Of a stretch of 8,176 nucleotides of DNA, positions 5,182 through 8,176 are shown in pieces (positions within the stretch are counted from its first letter, which is position 1; each line of letters begins with the position of its first letter). Both the position numbers and the translations under genes were made by a program. Origin of the DNA: Actinomycetota bacterium. Its GTDB lineage: Bacteria; Actinomycetota; Actinomycetes; S36-B12. A model generated the notes under the pieces. It searched no databases and was not told where the DNA came from. It was given only the letters and a program-made list of their open reading frames with translations. The stretch covers positions 1 through 8,176 of the forward strand of contig WLHM01000047.1 of assembly GCA_009702725.1 (NCBI GenBank). Direction: 5' to 3'.

Positions 5182-5185
5182 GGAG
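5182..5185 (+). promoter_or_regulatory. Ribosome binding site supporting the chrA ATG 5191 start
   Basis: GGAG lies five bases before ATG 5191. The in-frame TTG directly before the ATG (5188) is only two bases from it and is rejected as the start. Confidence 0.6.
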
Positions 5186-5190
5186 CGTTG

Positions 5191-6543
5191 ATGAAAGACG
5201 GCGAACCCGCGCACGGAGTCAGCCTGCGCGAGGCCACCAAGGTCTGGGGCTATGTCGGCATCAACAGTTTCGGTGGCCCCGCTGGGCAGATTTCGGTGAT
5301 GCACCGAGAAATCGTCGAAGAGCGCCACTGGGTAAGTGAAAGTCGCTTCCTGCACGCATTGAACTACTGCATGGTGCTTCCGGGACCCGAAGCCCAACAA
5401 TTGGCCACCTATATCGGCTGGCTAATGCATGGAGTTCGCGGCGGCGTTATCGCCGGCACCTTCTTTATCATTCCTGGGTTCATCGCAATGCTCGCCCTTT
5501 CGATCATCTACGCCACCTTGGGATCGGTAACTTGGATCTCTGGGATCTTCACCGGGCTTCAGGCAGCCGTAGTTGTTCTAGTTATTCACGCTTTCATCCG
5601 AATATCCAAACGCGCGCTTACCACTCCCTTGTTGAAAATCATTGCGGTCGCATCATTTCTAGCCATTTTCCTTTTCAATGCTCCATTTCCGCTACTGGTA
5701 GTCAGCGCCGGCATTGTTGGCTGGTTAATCTCCAGATCAACCATCGGCTCAACAGCAGCTAAGTCCTCCCATGGACCAACTCCGCTCCTGGCTGATGATG
5801 CCGTGCCTTCAACTCGGGCCGCGCGATTCGCATTTCGGGCAGCAGTTATCTGCGCAGTCCTGTGGGTGCTTCCGATAATCGCCTTGGTCTTGATTACCGG
5901 TACCGAGAGTGTGTTTACGCAGGAGGCATTTCTGTTTTCCAAAGCTGCGCTGGTTACCTTCGGTGGCGCGTACGCGGTTCTGGGCTATGTAGCGCAACAA
6001 GCCGTCGGGAGGTACGGCTGGGTGTCGTCATCGGAGATGGCAACCGGCCTTGGGCTTGCCGAGAGCACTCCAGGGCCCCTCATCATGGTCGTGCAATTCA
6101 TTGGCTTTCTGGCGGCGTACCACAATCCTGGGCAACTCCCGCCCATAGTCGCCGGCGTTATTGGCTCACTAATAACCGTGTGGGTGACTTTCGTGCCCTG
6201 CTTCTTATTTATCTTCTTGGGCGCTCCTTTCGCTGAGAGATTGCGCGGTAACGCATCCTTGGCCGGAGCCCTCGCCGCTATCAGTGCAGCGGTGTCGGGA
6301 GTCATTCTCGACCTAGCGGCGTGGTTTGCGCTCCATACGTTCTTTGCAAACGTAACGGACCGCTCCTGGGGCCCGATTACCATCGCCTTCCCCGATCCAA
6401 CATCTATTCAACTTCCAGCCTTGATAATCGCCGCGATTGCAGCCCTGCTGCTCTTTAAGTTCAAGTTATCTACCCTTAGACTGCTTGGTATCTGCTCGGC
6501 ACTCGGATTCATCGCCGCCGTACTTGGTCTAACTTCAACTTAA
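5191..6543 (+). CDS. chrA: ChrA, chromate transporter of the CHR family (two-domain form)
   Basis: A 450-residue polytopic membrane protein with two CHR domains, the long form of the family. The N-terminal half has S-F-G-G-P-A-G-Q-I (26-34), His38 and L-P-G-P-E-A-Q-Q-L-A-T-Y-I-G-W (63-77). The C-terminal half repeats the pattern as T-F-G-G-A-Y-A-V-L-G-Y-V (256-267), E-S-T-P-G-P (291-296) and F-I-G-F (303-306). About ten or more hydrophobic segments are visible, with a polar cytoplasmic-type linker at about 182-212. CHR proteins expel chromate from the cell, driven by the membrane potential; many homologues in non-resistant bacteria may have another anion as substrate. The gene starts 46 bp after the previous stop with no promoter seen between, so it is probably the third gene of the 3058 operon. 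No chrB regulator is near. No clear terminator follows. Confidence 0.92.
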   Translation: MKDGEPAHGVSLREATKVWGYVGINSFGGPAGQISVMHREIVEERHWVSESRFLHALNYCMVLPGPEAQQLATYIGWLMHGVRGGVIAGTFFIIPGFIAMLALSIIYATLGSVTWISGIFTGLQAAVVVLVIHAFIRISKRALTTPLLKIIAVASFLAIFLFNAPFPLLVVSAGIVGWLISRSTIGSTAAKSSHGPTPLLADDAVPSTRAARFAFRAAVICAVLWVLPIIALVLITGTESVFTQEAFLFSKAALVTFGGAYAVLGYVAQQAVGRYGWVSSSEMATGLGLAESTPGPLIMVVQFIGFLAAYHNPGQLPPIVAGVIGSLITVWVTFVPCFLFIFLGAPFAERLRGNASLAGALAAISAAVSGVILDLAAWFALHTFFANVTDRSWGPITIAFPDPTSIQLPALIIAAIAALLLFKFKLSTLRLLGICSALGFIAAVLGLTST

Positions 6544-6611
6544 GCACGTTGACCGCTATTGCAGACGACTTGCACTTGCGTTATCGCCCTCTTTCGCTGG
6601 CTATTTCGCCT

Positions 6612-6620
6612 TGCTAGGTT
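6612..6620 (+). promoter_or_regulatory. Possible extended -10 promoter element for the peroxiredoxin gene
   Basis: TGCTAGGTT has the extended -10 TGn followed by TAnnnT. It would give a leader of roughly 63 bases before GTG 6690. No convincing -35 is seen. The rest of the 146-bp gap after chrA holds nothing else I can recognise. Confidence 0.3.
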
Positions 6621-6675
6621 CCAGGCAAATACCGACGCTATTCCAGATTTTTCCGGCACCCTTTCGACCTACAGA

Positions 6676-6682
6676 AGGTGAG
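6676..6682 (+). promoter_or_regulatory. Ribosome binding site fixing the GTG 6690 start
   Basis: AGGTGAG pairs with the AGGTGA part of the full Shine-Dalgarno sequence and is seven bases before GTG 6690. The upstream in-frame GTG at 6678 lies inside this site, which argues against it being the start. Confidence 0.65.
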
Positions 6683-6689
6683 TTACCCA

Positions 6690-7322
6690 GTGACTATTCG
6701 ACTTGGCGATGAAGCCCCAGACTTCAAAGCAGATACCACCGACGGCCCAATTGACTTCTACGACTGGAAACAGGGGGCTTGGGCCGTTTTCTTCAGCCAC
6801 CCGGCCGATTTCACTCCAGTCTGCACGACTGAACTTGGCGCGACCGCTGGCCTAAAGGGCGAGTTCGACAAGCGCAACGTGAAGGCCATCGCAATCTCGG
6901 TTGACTCAGTCTCAGATCACAAAGCTTGGGCCGGTGATATCGGCGAAGTAACCGGCAATCCGCTTAACTTCCCGATTATTGCCGATCCAGATCGCACCGT
7001 GTCAAACCAATACGACATGTTGCACCCAAATGCCGGTGATACTTCAACCGTGCGATCGGTATTCATCATTGACCCGGCCAACAAAGTTCGTCTCACCTTG
7101 ACTTATCCAAAGTCAGTTGGGCGCAACTTCAATGAAATTCTGCGGGTTATCGATGCCCTGCAACTCACCGACAAGGCCTCGGTCTCAACACCTGCCGACT
7201 GGGTTCAAGGTGACAAAGTAATCGTCTCGCCGATGCTTTCAACCGCTGACGCAATCGCAAAGTTCGGCGATGTTGAAGAAGTTAAGCCCTACCTGCGCTG
7301 GACCCCGCAGCCTAAAGTCTAG
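6690..7322 (+). CDS. 1-Cys peroxiredoxin (Prx6-type, AhpC/TSA family)
   Basis: A 210-residue cytosolic thiol peroxidase. The N-terminus I-R-L-G-D-E-A-P-D-F (3-12) and the active site H-P-A-D-F-T-P-V-C-T (38... to 46, Pro43, Thr42 and peroxidatic Cys45) are those of the Prx6 group. Arg122 in T-S-T-V-R-S completes the active site. There is no second cysteine anywhere, so resolution must come from an external thiol. The C-terminal arm with W-V-Q-G-D-K-V-I-V-S-P (about 177-187) and K-P-Y-L-R-W-T (198-204) is the Prx6 extension, and the length is usual. It reduces hydrogen peroxide and organic hydroperoxides. A start at GTG 6690 is chosen because of the AGGTGAG site; GTG 6678 would add four residues. 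It is probably a single-gene unit, ended by the terminator that follows. No OxyR or PerR gene is next to it. Confidence 0.93.
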   Translation: MTIRLGDEAPDFKADTTDGPIDFYDWKQGAWAVFFSHPADFTPVCTTELGATAGLKGEFDKRNVKAIAISVDSVSDHKAWAGDIGEVTGNPLNFPIIADPDRTVSNQYDMLHPNAGDTSTVRSVFIIDPANKVRLTLTYPKSVGRNFNEILRVIDALQLTDKASVSTPADWVQGDKVIVSPMLSTADAIAKFGDVEEVKPYLRWTPQPKV

Positions 7323-7335
7323 TTACACGAGTGAG

Positions 7336-7378
7336 CCCTCCATCTGATGCGGCACCACGCATTAGATGGAGGGATTTT
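7336..7378 (+). terminator. Strong rho-independent terminator after the peroxiredoxin gene
   Basis: CCCTCCATCTGATGCG (7336-7351), a 6-base loop, then CGCATTAGATGGAGGG (7358-7373): a 16-bp stem with a single G-U wobble, followed by ATTTT and CATTT. It begins 13 bp after the peroxiredoxin stop. The facing gene ends 8 bp past it at 7386, so the stem may also stop that transcript, though the T-run is only on the plus-strand side. Confidence 0.9.
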
Positions 7379-7385
7379 CATTTGC

Positions 7386-8176
7386 TCAGGGCCGCTCAGA
7401 CTGACGTCTGCGATACAGAATTGTCGAAATCATGAGCAATAGCAACATAAATCCGAGTACCGATCCTACCAGCGTGAGGCTAGGCGCATCAGATAAAAGG
7501 GCGCCCGTCGAAATTTCGGTTGGACTACTTGCTGACACCCCATCACCGAGAGACTGTGCGTCGCCGTCTACAAACCGCACATCGATGACCTGCACCCCTG
7601 CAGTGATGGTGGTAAGTGCACCCTTTAGGTTAATGCCGTCTAGCTTCAAAGTGTGATCACCTGGTTGCACAGTTCTTGGGAGTTCAAATGTGACCTGGAA
7701 TTTGCCATCACCATCAGTTTTAACATTGCCAAGATGGGTCGGTGTTGAGAATATCCAAACATCAACAACACTGTATGGCATTAAGCCACTACCGGAGACT
7801 TCAATAGTTCGCCCGCGGAGAATTCGCAGCGCTCCGTCTTCACTGGATGCGCTAGCTGAGTGGAAGGTCGAATCGTTTACCCCCAACGTAAACACGACAC
7901 CAGAATCTGAACTCAGCACTAACCTGTCGTCACTATCACGGGCAACAGCAACAGCAACGGAGACGCCATTCACTACACCCGCAACCTCACCGGGGCTTGG
8001 TTGCTCGATGCCATTACCGGGTGTCGGTGCTTGTGGATACACCGGTAAACCCTCGCTAGAGCTAGCTAGCACATCTGCGCTGACCGGCCGAGCGGTTACT
8101 GTTGGCGCTGGCTCGCTCTGATTTGGCCGCACAGTTGTCGAAATTGGGTCTTTGCTCGCCGATGGCTTCGGCACTG
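7386..8176 (-). CDS. C-terminally membrane-anchored surface protein (5' part missing)
   Basis: The last 263 or so codons of a gene that runs off the right edge; a GTG at 8174 is not evidence of the true start. Residue numbers here count from that GTG. Residues 1-65 are rich in Pro, Ser, Thr and Ala, like a wall-spanning linker. Residues 66-110 contain short beta-prone stretches. A beta-sandwich-like module (about 116-183) has V-S-G-S-G-L-M-P-Y-S (126-135), V-W-I-F-S-T-P-T-H-L-G (139-149), T-D-G-D-G-K-F (153-159) and P-G-D-H-T-L-K-L-D-G (171-180). This pattern recurs in actinobacterial surface and adhesin-like proteins. The end is a single hydrophobic helix (231-253) followed by Y-R-R-R-Q-S-E-R-P, so the body faces outside. 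No LPxTG-type signal precedes the helix, so it is probably a true membrane anchor. The exact function is unknown. Confidence 0.75.
   Translation of the reverse strand, partial: VPKPSASKDPISTTVRPNQSEPAPTVTARPVSADVLASSSEGLPVYPQAPTPGNGIEQPSPGEVAGVVNGVSVAVAVARDSDDRLVLSSDSGVVFTLGVNDSTFHSASASSEDGALRILRGRTIEVSGSGLMPYSVVDVWIFSTPTHLGNVKTDGDGKFQVTFELPRTVQPGDHTLKLDGINLKGALTTITAGVQVIDVRFVDGDAQSLGDGVSASSPTEISTGALLSDAPSLTLVGSVLGFMLLLLMISTILYRRRQSERP

Noticed and set aside
1..8176. A new multi-gene defence or mobile system
   Set aside because: All genes but the orphan conserved protein and the surface protein fall in common families, no mobile-element or recombinase gene is present, and base use looks even across the window by eye.

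Overview
The window looks like ordinary chromosomal DNA of an actinomycete (Actinomycetota). The signs are moderately high GC by eye, frequent GTG starts, several genes with no ribosome binding site but a TAnnnT hexamer a fixed distance before the start (a leaderless pattern typical of actinobacteria), and an HrcA/CIRCE-controlled FmdB-type gene like mycobacterial Rv0991c. I cannot place it to genus. No phage, insertion sequence, CRISPR array, rRNA or tRNA was seen.

Layout. The left end (1-563, minus) holds a translationally coupled pair of crcB fluoride-channel genes, the distal one cut by the window edge. Divergent from them is a heat-shock unit: a perfect CIRCE operator (640-666), then a small zinc-ribbon FmdB-family gene with a long Ser/Lys/Asp/Glu-rich repeat tail (679-1092). 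A membrane-anchored SAF/CpaB-like protein follows (1150-1611), apparently from its own leaderless promoter. Convergent to it is a class III PLP aminotransferase (1632-3017, minus). This shares a 40-bp divergent promoter region, centred on a 22-bp near-perfect palindrome, with a plus-strand unit. That unit encodes a saccharopine-dehydrogenase-like oxidoreductase (3058-4227), an actinobacterial conserved protein usually labelled 3-methyladenine DNA glycosylase (4224-5144, ATGA overlap) and a ChrA chromate transporter (5191-6543). A 1-Cys peroxiredoxin (6690-7322) ends in a strong terminator. A membrane-anchored surface protein on the minus strand runs off the right edge (7386-8176).

How the genes fit together. 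Several concern stress or toxic ions: fluoride export, a redox/heat chaperone-like protein, chromate efflux and peroxide reduction. They sit in separate transcription units, so I read this as neighbouring housekeeping and stress genes and not as one pathway. The most informative signals are regulatory: the CIRCE site, the recurring TAnnnT-N6-start signature, and the palindrome between the divergent promoters. I found no convincing undescribed multi-gene system.
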